Assembly: GCF_905163445.1 (NCBI RefSeq)
Contig: NC_053191.1
Span: 7,254,001 to 7,318,000, forward strand
DNA from: Pararge aegeria
Lineage: Eukaryota > Arthropoda > Insecta > Lepidoptera > Nymphalidae
Reading direction: 5' to 3'
DNA length: 64,000 nucleotides
Positions 1 to 12,200 of this stretch are shown here, piece after piece. Made by a program: the position numbers and the translations under genes. The notes beneath the pieces are model-generated. The model was not told the origin of the DNA and ran no database searches. It saw only the letters and a list, made by a program, of their open reading frames with translations. Position 1 is the first letter of the stretch; each line of letters opens with the position of its first letter.

Positions 1-60
1 CCTGGTTTCGAATCCCGGGTTGAGCCAAATTATATAAGGTGTGCATTTATTATTTATTTA
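1..60 (+). repeat. tRNA-derived SINE fragment (B box end)
   Basis: The window opens inside a sequence with a B-box-like motif (GGTTTCGAATCC) followed by an AT-rich tail, which is how a tRNA-headed SINE looks just after its promoter. The A box would lie before the window, so this is only a fragment. Confidence 0.4.
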
Positions 61-261
61 CCATTAAAGAATTTACGGCATTAACCCCGTTGGCTCCCGT
101 GCCTCGGAGAGCACCTAAAGCCGTCAGTCCAGTGATTTTTAGAGGAGGTCTGTGCTCATTATGAACCAACAATGTCTAGTAGGTATATGCACCTAGTACA
201 TGAATCATTTTGACATTGCTATGAGATTTTCTTGTAAACTTCCTATATTTGAGACAAGTTT

Positions 262-618
262 TATATTCTAGTAAAAGTTAGCCCTTGACTGCAATCTAAC
301 CTGGTAGTAAGTGCAAGTCTAATTTAGACTAAGTTAGATTACCATACAGATTAGCCCGCTACCATCTGGTAGCGGGCTAATCTGTATGGTATGGACACCT
401 AGTCGGTTTTAACGCGACATCGCACCGGAACACTAAATCGCTTAGCGGCACGTCTTTGTCAGTAGGGTGGTAACTAGCCACGGCCAAAGTCTTTCACCAG
501 ACCGGACCAGAGAAAATTCACAAATTATAAATTTCTAAATTACCCCTACCCGGAATCGAACCTGGGACCTCCTACTTAAATTCACGGCGCAGCTCCTATG
601 CGCCAGGGAGGTCGACTA
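262..618 (-). repeat. tRNA-headed SINE, family 1 (longest copy)
   Basis: Read on the minus strand it has a tRNA-like head at about 541-615 (A-box-like CTGGCGCA, B box GGTTCGATTCC). The body contains GACGTGCCGCTAAGCGATTT, and the tail holds 'gtcaagggctaactttta'. The same body recurs at 2018-2250, 34098-34319, 40280-40348, 46940-47050 and, weakly, 60545-60590, so it is an interspersed repeat and not a tRNA gene. A perfect hairpin sits inside this copy at 341-390 and is absent from the others. Confidence 0.75.
341..390. repeat. Near-perfect 50-bp palindrome
   Basis: Positions 341-364 and 367-390 are exact reverse complements (24-bp arms) with a 2-base spacer (TC). It interrupts the body of a SINE. 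Confidence 0.9.
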
Positions 619-654
619 CTTAATACACACTTTAAAACGTAAAGTTTGTCTAAT

Positions 655-800
655 GACTCTGCCACTTGTTCGTTACGAATATTCTATTGCGAAGAATCTG
701 AGGAGTTGTTCTTTTTCAACATTATCATGCATTATCTTTCTATTTTGAGAGATGTCAGAGCGGAGCCAACCGCTACCAAGCAACCTTTTCACCTTTTAAC
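655..800 (-). repeat. Decayed LINE 3' fragment
   Basis: Similar to the LINE 3' region at 4620-4750: it shares 'gagagatg...agcggagcc' followed by 'ccaagcaacctt' in the same order, but with many substitutions. Confidence 0.5.
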
Positions 801-1700
801 CTTGTGTGATGTTATATAGAAATACTCTACTTATATTTTACCTTTATTGAAGAGAGCTTACTAAACCTCAGTCTGACTTTGACGCAGACTGACAGTAGCT
901 GGTATGTAGTTCATAAATATTTATTGAATTTCAGCTGGTATGGCAGGTAGGTTAAGTAGGATTTAAATTAACAAACTCAAGTGATATTAACTATTAAGTT
1001 ACCTACCGACTTAATACTCGTATTAAATTAGAAAACTTTGAATGAAGGCTTTAGACTTTCTAAACAAAATTAATCATATTGTTGCGTGAAAGGATTATAA
1101 GTTCAGTAGTATTATGATATTATGATTGATTTTGTTTCTTTTTGGGATGCACACGTCTTTTACGCTTACATCTTTATATTGCGTGTTTATAACCAAAAGT
1201 CAAAACTGTCTCTATATTTTATCGTTTAGCTAGCGAACTTTAGATATTCTAAACTAAATTATACTCCGATCTTTTAAACTATTGTTGCGTGAAAGGATCA
1301 TTGTACAAAATTCAGTTTCACATTTAAAACATTCAGTATTATTATAATATGATTGTTTTTGTTTCGTTTTAGTATTCACACGTCTTTTACGCTTACATCC
1401 TTATCGCGCGTCTTTATAATCCAAACTTTCTCTATGTCTTTCGTTTAACTAGTGGTTCGGCTGATTCTTCTTCTTCTTCGTCAAGAGAAGTTCTGAGTCC
1501 TGGTCATAGAGTTTGGAGCTGATGTTATTCGCCCAAGAATACCTACCTATTCTCCACCTTTCTTTCTAAGGTGGATGTTTCCACTTCGGTTTTTTTAAGT
1601 TTATTTCCTCAGACTACCGATCTGAACTTGGCTGGTGGTGGACTGCCTTCCGCTTGTATATAATATCTCGTGTAAATTCCTCAAGAGTTTTTTTTTCGTA
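801..1700. other. AT-rich non-coding stretch, no gene seen
   Basis: No long frame or domain is visible. Two stretches resemble each other: around 1080-1165 and 1282-1400 both contain 'attgttgcgtgaaaggat', then 'attatgattg/aatatgattg', then 'cacgtcttttacgcttacat'. That suggests an old tandem duplication of about 200 bp. Confidence 0.5.
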
Positions 1701-1701
1701 G

Positions 1702-1865
1702 CACTGTCCGGAGGCAGCCTTAGTGTCAGCAAGAGTGCTGGCAGCAGAGGGCACGCCAGCAACACGGTCAGCGTCTGGAGTGGAGAGGCGACCATCAGCT
1801 CCGCGGCCACCTCTGTGCAAGAGAGGATCTGGTTCTTTGTTGTCACAGTCACCGCCGCAATCCAA
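1702..1865 (+). CDS. Candidate coding exon of unknown gene
   Basis: A 164-bp GC-rich block stands out from AT-rich surroundings. It is preceded by a pyrimidine-rich acceptor (ttttttttcgtag) and followed by a perfect donor (GTAAGT). Frame 1 is open throughout and has a strong first-position G bias, as coding DNA does. It would encode a low-complexity Ala/Pro/Arg/Ser segment ending in SGSLLSQSPPQSK. It lies upstream of the SGSM gene on the same strand, and a Ser/Pro linker before the RUN domain is plausible. However, its end phase (2) does not match the start phase (1) of the exon at 9058, and I could not find the intermediate exon that would be needed. It may belong to SGSM, to another transcript, or be chance. 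No recognised domain. Confidence 0.4.
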
Positions 1866-2017
1866 GTAAGTGGAGTTACGTGTTGAGGGTATATATACAG
1901 GATTTAGGTATAACTCGTATAAAACTTAAGTATAGTTTTGATTCTATGCAACTACTTATACCAGAAATTGGTTCAATATTTTAAAGTGTACCTAGCTATT
2001 TTTATTGCAATACAAGC

Positions 2018-2250
2018 TAGCCTTTAGTTGCAGGTTAACCTAGTTATACGTGATGATGCCTTCTTAAAGAGGCTTAAATGGAACCTTTTAGGGATTCGGC
2101 ATAACTGCCAAAATTAAACACAAACCCCTTATCGGTATCTACGCGGCATGATAACGGAACGTTAAATATCTTTGCGGTACGTTTGGTCAATAGGGTGGTA
2201 TCTAGCCATGGCCAAAGCCACCGACGAGACCTGAGAAAATTTAGAAATGG
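2018..2250 (-). repeat. SINE family 1, diverged copy
   Basis: Contains the family body (on the minus strand 'gtaccgcaaagatatttaacgttccg') and the 'ccatggctagataccaccc' element. Compare 400-510. The tRNA head is missing. Confidence 0.6.
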
Positions 2251-2259
2251 TAACATCAA

Positions 2260-4480
2260 AAAGAAGAAGTTTTGATATTACAAATTACACTCTCACATCT
2301 TTCAAATTTATGACCACATCGCTCACAACGGCATTATTGTATTACGTTGTATTAAAACCTTTGATCAGAGAGATTAAAACAGTAAAACCTTGTAAAGAAA
2401 TTATATAATTAATATATTTATATGTTATCTTAATTAAAATGTAAAAAATAACTTTTTTTGCACTCAAATTTCTGAGATGTATGTGTAAAGCATAAAATTG
2501 AATTTAATTCATTATCAAAAATCCGTACAAAGTTTTTAAACCCATAACACTTTTTGATAATCTTTGCGTGCACGTTTGAACTTATAACTTCAGAGTAATT
2601 AGTCAGTAAAGCTGTCTACTCAATATTTAAATAGAGCTCATATTTGTTTTTTTTATATTTCTATATATCATCTCCGGATGTAGGCGTTCATCTAAGTTAA
2701 AGCAATTTATTTTAACACCTTCGTTTTTTTTTGAAGTTTACAAAGAACAATAACACTTAAACTTCGTCAACTTTCTCGTGATTCGTGAACATAGGAAAAG
2801 TTTCGAAGTGCACATTGTCCCAGTTGTAAATTCAAGAACTTTGAAATTGAGAAAAGCTGTTATTTTTGTATAACTGCTTCAATGATAAATGGCTTATTTT
2901 TTATCATTTAACATCCTTAACAGCATCATTATGACGATTATCGACTTATATTATTATTATGTGGTAGTCGACTTATCTGCAGCAATGTAATTTTTTTATG
3001 TCTCGATCTCCACACCATCTGTGTGACGTCATACCTATATCTTGTTTTGTTGGCAACACAATCTTTTTCCGTGCGTTAAACATTTCCATCCCACTGAAGT
3101 CTTAAGATTTGTATGTGTTAAACAATGTTTGGTTTGATGGAAAACACAACAATGTAAACAATCAAATGCATTCTCATTGATATTGTTGGATAAATAATTA
3201 TGTTAATAATGTGGTATCTCATAACTGAAACGTCCTTGGAAAAGTCTGAGTGCAAAGTATTACTACTACGTTCCATTTTAAATGGATATGGATCCTCTTA
3301 AAATCGTAGTATCATTCCAGATTATTCCGAGAAGATCCTCTTCGCATCAGACTCGTTGCAATGATGGGTTCTTCGCCGAAATTACGGCCAAAATCTCTAA
3401 TAAAAAAATAAACATTACTTATCAGCGACATTTTAATAAATCGTCGTTTGGTTGGGGTTTCTTGAGGAAAATTGATTAGGGAAATTATGTTGGCTGTAAG
3501 TTGAGTAGCGGAAATTAATTTTAATGCCGGCACGCGCCGCGGCTGCCGTTGAGCAACCATTTCCATTACTTTTATTGATTGCGCAAGGAGCTGTTTTTAT
3601 TTTTATTAATTTTCAGGCATTTCTTATGACAAATTTCTGAAAAAAATAAAAGGAATGTGTGCGTACGCTATTATATGTGTAAAATATAAACCTATAGGGT
3701 CGCAACTTAAACATAGAGTCGCACACAAAATGATCTCTCTCTAAACAAGATTGTGTTTGAGCACTCTTCTGTTCATTAGCAACTTTCATTATATTTGCAA
3801 TCTTGATCAACATTTCGTAAGTTATTTATTTATTAAGAGCACTAACATACCGCGCACTGCTGGCACTACATGTACTGGCACATAGCATTTGACAAAGTTA
3901 TAAACGTGTCGCTTTTTTTGTGCTTGTCAAAAAGAGCACACAGTTAGCAATCATTAAGATCGAACGCTAGAACAGTTTGTTTCGGGTCAGTCAAAGCTTT
4001 TCTTACCTTTGATTGAGAGAAGCCCTACTTAACATCGATATAGTACCTAAAGATTTTTTTTAATTTTTCGCGCATCACAAAAAAAACTATTACTTGAATA
4101 GAATGGAATTCGAGTTGGTATGTTTATAAACGCTTGTCTATGTTAAAATTTAAGACACTTTTTATCCCGAAAAACAATAGAATAATGAAAAAATTGAATG
4201 TTCTAAGTGACATATTGACATTGACACACTTCAGTCGACTAGAAAGTTGCATGACTATCTTTACTGTATTTTCTTACTATTATAAAGAGTTTGTTTGAGT
4301 GCCTGGAACTAACAGTCCGATTAAAAAAACTTTGCGTGAGGTGGCCGATTTTATTTGGTGGAAGTGTGGACAATGTAGCATTAACAGTACCGCGACCCAT
4401 TGTTGACGCGGGCAAAACCACAGGGCACAGCTAGTACAACAATTAGATTGGTGGAAGCACTCTAAGCGCCTTATAAACAA
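2260..4480. other. AT-rich stretch without recognised genes
   Basis: Short open frames at 3282-3566 and 4239-4510 overlap on opposite strands. None has a recognisable domain, a signal peptide or splice-site support. I see no gene here. Confidence 0.5.
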
Positions 4481-4489
4481 ACGTACAAA

Positions 4490-5343
4490 ATTCAAAAATT
4501 CAAAATTCAAAATTCAAAATTCATTTATTTCAAGTAGGCCTAATACAAGCACTTTTGAAACGTCAAGTCTGTCCGTGTGTAGTGACTCTACCACCGGTTC
4601 GGAAGGCAGATTCTACCGAGAAGAAGCCGGCAAGAAACTCAGCAGTTGCTCTTTTCCAACATCAAAAATTACCATTTTATATTTTAACATTCATTTTTCT
4701 ATCTTGTGAGAGATGAAAGCGGAGCCGGATGCTTCCAAGCAACCTTGTCATTAAGAAACTCATCAATTGTATAATAACCTCGCTGTAATAAATGTGTTTT
4801 AACACATTCTTTAAACTTATGGATTGGTAGGTCCAAAATTACCTTAGGAATCATATTATAAAAGCGTATACTCAATCCCACAAATGACTTCTGCACCTTT
4901 CGCAGACGATATGCAGATGTCACTAATTTATGACCATTTCTTGTAAGTCGACTGTTTATATCCACTTTTTGTTTATAAAGACTAATATGTTGTCTTACAA
5001 ATACTATATTGTTATAAATGTATTGTGAGGCTACCGTAAGTATACCAATTTCTTTAAATTTTTCACGGAGGGATTCACGTGATTTAAGTTTATATATTGA
5101 CCGTACAGCTCTTTTCTGCAATATGAATATAGTTTCAATATCAGCAGCTTTGCCCCATAATAAGATCCCGTAAGACATCACACTATGAAAGTACGCGAAG
5201 TAAACAAGTCTTACTGTTTCTACGTCAGTAATCTGTCTAATTTTCCTGACGGCGTAGGCAGCCGAGCTTAGTTTACCTGCTAGTGTATCTATATGGGTAC
5301 CCCACTGAAGCTTACAATCCAAGGTCATGCCCAGAAAAACTGT
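4490..5343 (-). mobile_element. 5'-truncated non-LTR retrotransposon (LINE)
   Basis: A minus-strand element carries the end of a reverse-transcriptase polyprotein (4699-5328), then a 3' UTR, and ends in a repeated TTTTGAA tail at about 4490-4525. Its 3' UTR ('gccggcaagaaactcagc', 'accggttcggaaggcagattctac') recurs at 15465-15600, 43590-43705, 48125-48720 and 54725-55070, which marks it as an active or recently active family. The 5' end is cut near 5343, as is typical of target-primed reverse transcription. Confidence 0.85.
4699..5328 (-). CDS. LINE reverse transcriptase, C-terminal part
   Basis: A 209-residue open frame. It begins LDCKLQWGTHIDTLAGKLSS and includes VRLVYFAYFHSVMSYGILLW and ILQKRAVRSIYKLK, the conserved region that follows the RT core in LINE polymerases of the Jockey/CR1 type. 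The YADD catalytic core and the endonuclease are missing because the copy is 5'-truncated, so the protein is not expected to be functional. The reading frame itself is unbroken, which suggests a fairly young insertion. Confidence 0.85.
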   Translation of the reverse strand: MTLDCKLQWGTHIDTLAGKLSSAAYAVRKIRQITDVETVRLVYFAYFHSVMSYGILLWGKAADIETIFILQKRAVRSIYKLKSRESLREKFKEIGILTVASQYIYNNIVFVRQHISLYKQKVDINSRLTRNGHKLVTSAYRLRKVQKSFVGLSIRFYNMIPKVILDLPIHKFKECVKTHLLQRGYYTIDEFLNDKVAWKHPAPLSSLTR

Positions 5344-6440
5344 GGAATCTTAAATTTTTAGTGATTCACAGTAACGATTAGGTAGAGCCTTTGTGCCTTA
5401 TGCCGGCTCTTCACGTTGGCCAACATTGCGGCCAATGTCGCCGTGTCGGTGCAAATATATAAGCCAAAAGTTCACGATATAGTCCATACGTTGGAAGGTC
5501 ATACAATTGTCGGCTTGGTACAGCTCTATAAAGCGAAAAGATTCTTCATTGGTCATTGTTACTGACATTTTGTTGACACTAGTTACGCCCAACATGTGGA
5601 CGCGGCGGCTATAACTCTGCTACAACCCTTTGGATCTTTGTTGAATAACCGACACCAAATTGACCTTACGCCAACTTGTGGGTCATCATTCAAATAAATA
5701 CCAACATAAGCACAAACACCCGATTAACGATAGTCCTTATCCATAGGCCATAACCAATTCGCCACTATACGGGCGTGCATGTGTGTTTGTGTGCCGCGTG
5801 TGTGTGAGTGTGTGAGTGTGTGCGAGTGCGTTTATGCGTGCCTGAGTGTATGTGTCTTAGGTAAGAGTAGTCAGAGTCATTTTTATAAACACAGATCCCA
5901 CCGACCCAAGGGGTATAGCAAGAATTTTTCATGTAACATACAGCTATTTATTGGGGTTCTGCTTTATACGAGATTTAACACTGTGGTCAGCCCTCAGGCT
6001 CCAGACATGACATGGGTCACGACTTTTTCCTTGCCATATATTTAGTCAATAAGTATGTGTAATTCCGTCGCTAGGCCATAACAAATGATAAACAAAGGTA
6101 AACGGGTCGCGAGTAGTTTATAAATAGGTTAAGATAGTAATTTATTTAGGTAAAGGGTGTAAAGAGGCGGAGCAACGTTTCATCTAATTTTTTTATTGCC
6201 TCCGACGTAATTATGTCTCCGAGAGCGAATAGAGGGCTGATTGGTAATAAATGAAACGTTCCTGAATAAATAGAGACAAGAAATGAAATTGTAAATGTTT
6301 TCCTCGTAAGTATTTATTGCCCGAAATAATGTGGACACTGGACAAGTACATACTTTGAAATGTTGGACGTTAGTTTACAATATGAAAAAAAACTACTCTC
6401 CTATTTACTTGTTTTATGAGCGTTAATAATGAGAGAATAT
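5344..6440. other. Intergenic, includes TG-rich tract
   Basis: A GT/TG-rich tract at about 5779-5850 makes a cysteine/valine-rich open frame that is an artefact of simple sequence. No gene recognised. Confidence 0.5.
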
Positions 6441-6778
6441 AGGAAGGTATTTAAAATAAATAATAAATAAATATATTACGACAATACATATATCTCCATC
6501 TAGCCACAAAGTAAGCGTAGCTTGTGTTATTGGTACTAGGATAACTAATAAATAATAAATAACAATATTTATATTGCAACAATACACACATCTGACATTT
6601 TTGGTATGAATTTATGAATAATATACATAAAAAATACCACTGCACACACAGGCACTGAAAAAAAATCATGTTCATAATATAAACATTTCCAGCTGTGGGA
6701 CTCAAACCCACAGCCTAGGACTCAGAAAAAAGGGTTACTACTCAAGTACTCACTGGGCCAATCGTCCGTATATATAAT
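6440..6778 (-). repeat. tRNA-headed SINE, family 3
   Basis: On the minus strand a degenerate tRNA-like head lies at about 6690-6770 (B-box-like GGGTTTGAGTCCC). It is followed by 'aaaatgtttatattatg', a 'tatattattcataaattcat' stretch and 'cacaagctacgcttactttgtggc'. The same order is seen at 48184-48540, and the head alone at 8095. Confidence 0.65.
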
Positions 6779-7414
6779 AGGGAAATGTAACAAAAGGTTT
6801 TAATACGATTTTACATACATACTGTTATTGTAAACGTACGTCCCAATGTTTACAGTAACCATATTCAATGTTATCAATATATAAATGAGTTTGATTGGAA
6901 ACGTAGTACAACACAATCCAACTTTATTCCGAAATATGTAGTTTTCAAACTCGTTAAATATTCTCCTAAAGCATAGAAAACAGAGCATTCCTTTTATTGT
7001 CCCAGCAAAATGTGAAACCCAATTAAAAGTTCAGTAAACAATTTGCTAGCGTAGGTAGTGACTGTTTAATTAAAACAACCGCATTACATACCTTAGCTTC
7101 GAGCTTCGGTGACATCGTTAAACCTTTATTTAATTTGTATTGAAACCTACGTAATAACAATATTAACAGGAGAATGGCATTTTTGGGAAACCAACGCGAA
7201 GGCTTGATTCTGCAAAGCAACCAAAATTAAAGAGAATTTCGACGAAATATTTTTATTCCAACCTAATTATTTTATCATGACTAAGTACTCTTTATGACTT
7301 TTTCATATAAGGCCTCTAATTACTTTGATTCCAAGGTAAAATAATTTTATGTGTGATTGGAGAACTTCCATTAGTAAGTGTTCAAACGTTCGGTTAGTGG
7401 AGATTGTAAAGACA

Positions 7415-7870
7415 ACCGTAACTTGTATTAACATTACACAAAATAATAATACATAAAGAGGTGATAACGTAGTGGGACCCAGCGGGGAGCCCCACCAGTG
7501 GCACTACGTACAACGGAAGGTTCCGGCCGACCAAGTGCGGAGACAAGCCTAGAGAGAGAAAGAAAATAAAGAAGAATGTAGTGGGAAAGGCTTCGATTTT
7601 CCTTTCGTGGAGACCGAGTTCGAGCCGCAACGAAACACTCACTTTTCGGAGTTATGAGAGTTTGTAATTTAAGTAATTTAAATAACACTTGCTTTAAACG
7701 GCGAGGGAAATCATCGTGAGGAAACTTGCATACCTGAAAGTTCTTCATAATGTTCTTAAAAGCTTGTTAAATCTACCAATCCGCACTTGACCAGTGTGGT
7801 AGACTACGGCGTAAACCCTTCTCATTCTGAGAGGAGAACCGTGCCCTGTAATGGATTGATGGTGATGAAA
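7415..7870 (+). repeat. tRNA-headed SINE, family 2
   Basis: Contains the family markers 'ctttcgtggagaccgagttcgagcc', 'cgtgaggaaacttgcatacct', 'caatccgcacttgaccagtgtgg' and 'cccttctcattctgagagg', and ends near 'gtaatggattgatggtgatg'. Other copies lie at 14920-15215, 16320-16445, 20468-20665, 36590-36832, 41268-41590, 45940-46112 and 52120-52345. The clear match starts near 7575; the part before that is uncertain. Confidence 0.7.
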
Positions 7871-8096
7871 ACAATACATGATAATAAATACTTTTTGCCT
7901 GCCCCTGAGTGCAGTCAAGCCATGGCCTTTCGGGAAAATTCCATCGAAGTATGATCTCACTTTTTTACAAACAAAACAGAAATCATATTTTGTACTTCAA
8001 GACATACGCAGTAACTTACAAGTCTAAAAACGCAAGTCTAAATCTGAAAAATTTCATATCTAAAAATAAATCAAAATAAAATTTGTAATACTTTCA

Positions 8097-8225
8097 CGGC
8101 CGATTGGCGCAGTGGGCAGCGACCCTGCTTTCTGAGTCCAAGGCCGTGGGTTCGATTCCCACAACTGGACAACATTTGTGTGATGAACGTGAATGTTTTT
8201 CAGTGTTTGGGTGTCCTTTAGTTTC
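8097..8225 (+). repeat. SINE family 3 head, tRNA-like
   Basis: Starts GGCCGATTGGCGCAGTGGGC (A box) and has B box GGTTCGATTCC at about 8149. It looks like a tRNA, but the two ends do not form a proper 7-bp acceptor stem, and copies occur at 6640-6778 and 48395-48540. I call it a SINE, not a tRNA gene. Confidence 0.65.
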
Positions 8226-9057
8226 GTACAAAATTGTGCAGGTAGGTGCAGTCATCTTGAGATTTTGTAAATAGGTATATTTAAAGTGAACAGTTGCCTA
8301 ATTTTGAAAGTTTTAATTTCAATTAGAAGTCAAACAATCTATGGTCAGGTAAAGTTTTTGAAAACTCGTTGAAGTGTTTAGAATTAGATTAATTTTCAAT
8401 TTAAGAAGGATAATGATTTGAATACAATACTTTTCATTATTTTATGAATAATTTTTTTTTCAACCATTACAACTTCGGTTAATTACAACCTCAGCTTTAG
8501 GTCAACTAGATTCTTTGATTGTAATCGCTATGTCTCTTAAGTCAAGATTAAATACTAGGTCTTTAATCAAGATCTGTTTGGAGAACATATTTAGTGAGAC
8601 GAGCGAAAGTGCGTTTTAACTATAGCTAGGTAGTAAAATAAGTCAGTTAACGGTTTTTCTTTATGAGATTGTTTCATGCCCTAGAGACCTACAATATCGT
8701 TATTACTTACGATCTTATGTTCGTATCGTAAAGTCGCTTTTTCGACATCGTAAAAGGTATAACTTTGCTTGTCTGTTCCTCTTTACTGTCAGTTTATGAC
8801 CGATCGTAAATGAACACAATAATGAAAATTACTTTTCATTGGATTTTTTATTTGATTCAGACCGAAACGCCAAGGGTCTGCTATTCATTAAGTCATGTGC
8901 AAAAAGGTTGATCAATGGTATACTTACAGCAATATAGCACACCATTTTTAAACAATATACAACGGTGGGTGTCAGACTTCTATTCAATCGTTACTATTGA
9001 ATGACTACTTGAAATAGTTATACGTATTTTGGTTTAGATACCTTTGGATAAGGATAG
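8226..9057. other. AT-rich sequence upstream of first recognised SGSM exon
   Basis: No exon could be recognised. In particular I found no short exon here encoding the conserved residues that normally precede the RUN segment at 9058. Confidence 0.5.
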
Positions 9058-9257
9058 CTCTCTTCGAGCGTCAACTCGCTAAGATCATCGAGCACCTAGT
9101 AAACAACGCAACGAGGTACTACGAAAGAGACGCACTAGTAGCAGATCCTGACTACGGCAGCATCCTTAGCTCACTGCTCGTCGGTCCTTGCGCCCTGGAG
9201 TATTCCAAGGCAAAAGCGCCGGCTTGCTTCTGGACAGATCCTCCAGCGGATGAACTA
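9058..9257 (+). CDS. Sgsm: SGSM exon: C-terminal half of RUN domain
   Basis: The first exon that can be recognised. It starts in phase 1: the CT at 9058-9059 completes a codon, predicted to be Ala by comparison with SGSM1. It reads [16 protein letters not shown]..., continues with [20 protein letters not shown], and ends DPPADEL just before donor GTAAGT. RUN domains bind small GTPases; in SGSM proteins this region contributes to Rab/Rap binding. Confidence 0.92.
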
Positions 9258-12200
9258 GTAAGTTCAATAAATATAATAAGCTAAATTTGAACAACGTTTA
9301 AAAAATTTAGTTAGCAAGTAAGTAAGAAAGTTATATTATTAAGGAATCGATTAAAAAGTTACGTTAGACGTTACATTATGAGTAAAACGGATTAACTTTC
9401 TTTTCTTTTTACTTACTTTGTTCTTTTCTACTTTGTTCCGAATTCCGAACAGCCGTGTTAGCCATTTGGGGTAAGCTTTTCCAACTTTTGTTCCGTCAGG
9501 AAAGATTTCAGAAAAGTTTCCAGATAATTCCAGATAATGAAAAGAAAAGTTTTAAGATAATTAATTATGTGATTTTAAAATAGAATTATTACTCCTTAAA
9601 AATTTATAAAAAAAACTTTTTTAACAATATTAACAAAATCAAATCTTCGCTACATATATTGATTTACACAATTTACTGCTAAATCAATTATACTTGGCCG
9701 AGTAGATTATAGAAATAGCGTTTATTAATTTAAAGTCAATATCAACAGAAGTATTGTATTAAATGTAGGTCCAGAGGCACAGGATGTCTGCTGGTACAAC
9801 AACACCACCGTCTGTACGGAGACCGATCCTCAGTTTTCGGAGAAGCCTCAACGCTTCATCTGATGATGGTGGTTCGGTTACAACAGGTAAGAACTTAGAA
9901 GTATTACCAAATTTGAAATATTTAATTTTGATTAAAGTACCTTTTTTTGAATGTTTACGCAACGAGCTATTTAAATTTTGGCATATGAATGAATGAATGA
10001 ATGGATGAATACACACACATATTTGAGTTATTTCTGATAAAATATATACCAAGTAGGTGTTTACTTCGAGTTCATTAAGATAAATTCTAGTTACATAGAA
10101 TAACTTTTTGCTACTCCATGTGTTAATCAAGTAATTGAGTTTGCAAAGCTTCTGTCTACTTTGTTCTCGGTTCGTTACAAGTTACTGTAACAGTTTTGTC
10201 TGTATTAAAATAACTTTTCCTTTCTGCTACGTATATTCGCTAATGAGTTCTTCTTTACAATTACCTCACATATCATAAAAGAGGATGTTCTTTTTGTTAA
10301 TTCTACAATATTTTATTATTAATTTCCATACATTTTAGAGATTTTCCAAAAAACTTTTTCAGTAGAATAACTACTTAATGATTCAATTTAAGATTTACAA
10401 CGGTGTTTTTGAAATATTTGATCAATTAATTATTATCTTATTATCTGATTTTAAAAGGGTTGCACAGTAAAAGAAGACACTACAATTTGTAGATTAACAG
10501 TAGTTAATCAACAGTATTTTTATACAGATCGATGTTTAATTTATAGGTGCGGGAAATGCAGCGGCGTCTAGTGCCAAAGATTATGTTGAAAGCTTACATC
10601 AGAATTCTAGAGCTACGCTATTATACGGAAAAAACAATGTTCGCGTGCAACCAGTGAGTGTTTACTATTGATCCCTTTAGATATTTGCACTAGCAATCGA
10701 GAAATAATTTACTATTTTTGTTTTAGTGTCCTTCCCCCAAAAGCGCTAGGGATAGGATATACACATAAGAAAATATTCTAAACTTAAATAATAGACATAA
10801 TAAAAGTAATACAGTAAAAAAAAAAAAAAAAATGCATACATTTTGTAAATTTCCAGAAAGACTTAGTGGAGCCGATGCCTGGCTACCTAAGTCTGCATCA
10901 AACATCTGCTGGGCTGGTTATCAAATGGACTCCTAATCAACTGATGAACGGTTATGCCGAAAGTGAAGGCATTGACAAGAGGTATGATTACCCAGTTATT
11001 AATTTGCTGTAGGCACTTAATTTTACAATGAGTTTTGCTATTTTCTATTCTTGCTTCATTGTAGCTTTTTGATGTAAATTTAGCTTTTGCATTTGATGTT
11101 ATTATTTGGCTGCCCTTTAAGCTATCATATACCTACCTGTTTCTTGAAAAACTTTATAGTTATCATCAAACAATTTATGAGGTTAATTCTTGAAACTAGT
11201 TTTCAACAATTGAAAGTGAATCAGATATGTTTAAAAATCAATATTCGATTTTGAATTGGGCGTAGTTGGTAGATACACTGTTAGTGTAAGCTTGTGTACC
11301 TATGTGTAGTAAGCTACGATGGCACCCAGTGCATGCGTCGGCGTGCCCTCACGAGTGTATTCTGTGCAGTGTAGAACCTTGCAGTGTGTATAGAAGACGA
11401 TGTGCCGGTCCGCTTTGTATCGACTGGTACGTTCTTTTTTTTTTTAAGTTGTTTATCTAGATAAGTTGCATTATTAGTTTATTTGTATCATGTAAATTTA
11501 TTTGCTTTCATCTAATCAATCGTATTCAAGGAATGCTTGATTTTACGCGTTATCTGTTCTGGTCTCCTGTAAGTATACGAAAAATGTACCAGCAACATAA
11601 AATTTAAAATAGATGTAGGTGCAGATAATTAAACATGAAGCTCAGAGATTTACATAGATTTTTTAAAATTGTGTCATAATGAAATGGTGATAAATTTTAT
11701 AGCTAGTGCGAGCGCACGTCACTTAAATTCACTTACACGCGGAGGACCAAATGTTATCACATTATGCTATTTAACTAATTTATGGCACGTTCGGGTACAC
11801 AATTCGATTAACGGTGACTGGCCAATTAGCGATTGCAATCAATAATCATTAATTGAAATCGCTAATTATAGCATTTCAGTAGCTCACTCAGCATATTAAT
11901 TGTTAATCGTTTGTAAAATGTATTAGCCGAATTGCCATTCGTCAAGTATAGAATAGGTTATTCAATTTCATAGATTATTATTCTTAAGCAAATTTTTACT
12001 CTATATTAAACTAAATTTGTATGTCTATAAGTATAGATGTCCATTTTATAACAATCCCTATGCTGAAGGACATAGTACAGTCTAGATTTATGTACAAAAT
12101 AATTGGTACCATTGTTAAAAGTAACATGCCCTACACAGCAAGGACTTAACTCGAGGTAAACCACTAGTATTATTCTGAACTCTTTCAAAATGTATCGCAG

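Noticed and set aside
541..615. tRNA gene on the minus strand
   Set aside because: It continues directly into the SINE family 1 body, and no proper cloverleaf is visible.
1614..1865. Open frames on the minus strand over the candidate exon
   Set aside because: They lack splice-site support on that strand, whereas the plus strand has a good acceptor and donor with a coding-like frame.
5779..6045. Cysteine-rich small protein
   Set aside because: It is a translation of a TG/GT-rich simple repeat.
8097..8172. tRNA gene
   Set aside because: A and B boxes are present, but the ends do not form an acceptor stem and two more copies with the same head occur in the window, so it is a SINE head.
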